A DNA stretch of 7,074 nucleotides from Fidelibacterota bacterium (GTDB lineage: Bacteria; Fidelibacterota; UBA2242; JAFGTP01), in NCBI GenBank assembly GCA_021734005.1, contig JAIPJV010000109.1:1-7074 (forward strand). Direction: 5' to 3'. Every line of letters starts with the position of its first letter. Position 1 is the stretch's first letter. Position numbers and translations under genes: made by a program. Positions 6,509 through 7,074 of this stretch are shown piece after piece. Below the pieces are notes generated by a model. That model was not told the origin of the DNA, ran no database searches, and saw nothing but the letters and a program-made list of their open reading frames with translations.

Positions 6509-7074
6509 TTATTTATATCCGTTTGGATTTTTAGATTGCCAATTCCAGGCATGCTGACACATTTCGTCGATGCCATATTCAGCCTCCCAGCCTAATTCTT
6601 TTTTGGCCTTGGAGGGATCCGCCCAGCATTCTGCAATGTCGCCAGGACGGCGATCAACGATTTCATAAGGCACATCCCGCTCGGAGGCCTTTTCAAAGGC
6701 TTTGATCATCTCCAGAACAGAGTATCCATGCCCGGTGCCGAGATTGTATATAACTGCTCCAGGATCTTGTTTTAATTTATCCAGGGCTGCCAAATGTCCC
6801 CGGGCCAGATCAACTACATGAATATAATCCCGAACTCCTGTGCCGTCGGGAGTAGGATAATCGTCGCCGAACACCTGCAATTTATCCAATTTCCCCACAG
6901 CAACCTGGGATATATAGGGAAGCAGATTATTGGGAATGCCATTGGGATCCTCGCCAATCAATCCGCTGGGATGAGCACCAATCGGATTAAAATATCTCAG
7001 AAGGGCAACATTCCAGTCCTGATCAGCATTTTGTAGATCCTGGAGAATTGTTTCCATCATTAGTTTTGTTGAAC
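6509..7074 (-). CDS. galE: UDP-glucose/UDP-hexose 4-epimerase GalE, C-terminal part (5' end outside window)
   Basis: GalE interconverts UDP-glucose and UDP-galactose with a tightly bound NAD, feeding cell-surface polysaccharides or galactose use. The reading frame runs off the right edge: 187 residues are visible, beginning STKLMMETIL, so the first ATG in frame (7058-7060) is internal, not the start. The STK lysine matches catalytic K153 of the YxxxK pair; the tyrosine falls just outside. Aligned from memory to E. coli GalE, the fragment matches without gaps from 151 to the end (offset 154 from the methionine at 7060), with RYFNPIGAHPSG, NDYP-type GDDYPTPDGTGVRDYIHVVDL (R231), YNLGTGHGYSVLEM and RRPGDIAECWADPSKA. 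The residue matching Tyr299 is Cys (codon 6626-6628). It is convergent to the rib-PorZ-like unit. Five 60-base rows counted in 6601-6900 give 154 of 300 G or C, clearly above the rib and PorZ-like rows. Confidence 0.95.
   Translation of the reverse strand, partial: STKLMMETILQDLQNADQDWNVALLRYFNPIGAHPSGLIGEDPNGIPNNLLPYISQVAVGKLDKLQVFGDDYPTPDGTGVRDYIHVVDLARGHLAALDKLKQDPGAVIYNLGTGHGYSVLEMIKAFEKASERDVPYEIVDRRPGDIAECWADPSKAKKELGWEAEYGIDEMCQHAWNWQSKNPNGYK

Noticed and set aside
6509..7060. A complete short epimerase-like protein starting at 7060
   Set aside because: The frame stays open to the window edge and encodes the catalytic STKL segment upstream, so this is the interior of a full-length GalE cut by the window.

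Overview
The window reads as an ordinary chromosomal segment of an AT-rich, Gram-negative bacterium, probably of the FCB (Fibrobacterota-Chlorobiota-Bacteroidota) superphylum. Two things point there. The 808-residue secreted protein at 3719-6145 ends in a FlgD-Ig-like tail of the kind used by the type IX secretion system (T9SS). The layout WNGRNDEG...GSGVYIV is commoner in lineages such as Marinimicrobia, Calditrichota and Ignavibacteria than in Bacteroidota proper. In addition, ribE, ribBA and ribH have clear Shine-Dalgarno sequences, which core Bacteroidota usually lack. The phylum assignment is an inference, not something the sequence proves.

Layout: 1-177 is the 3' end of a thioredoxin-fold gene on the + strand. 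After a 72-base AT-rich gap, a tight + strand operon follows: ribD (250-1335), ribE (1335-1973, one-base overlap), ribBA (2009-3226) and ribH (3237-3707). A gene for a large exported beta-propeller protein resembling the T9SS component PorZ begins 11 bases later (3719-6145). A 363-base very AT-rich gap (6146-6508) follows, carrying several short inverted and direct repeats. Convergent to everything else, the 3' two-thirds of galE lies on the - strand (6509-7074, running off the right edge).

Together the four rib genes encode the committed enzymes that convert GTP and ribulose 5-phosphate to riboflavin: RibA and RibB fused in RibBA, then RibD, RibH and RibE. Only the unspecific phosphatase step is absent, as is usual in such operons. 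RibF, which makes FMN and FAD, is not in the window. No FMN riboswitch is visible before ribD.

I found no convincing new system. The points most worth a second look are: (1) GalE carries Cys instead of Tyr at the E. coli 299 gate position, which predicts epimerisation of N-acetylated UDP-sugars as well; (2) a PorZ-like surface protein appears to be transcribed with riboflavin synthesis; (3) a G7 tract lies inside that surface-protein gene, where loss of one G would truncate it before its sorting tail; (4) the RibD deaminase zinc motif is divergent; (5) a cluster of short repeats lies in the convergent intergenic gap.
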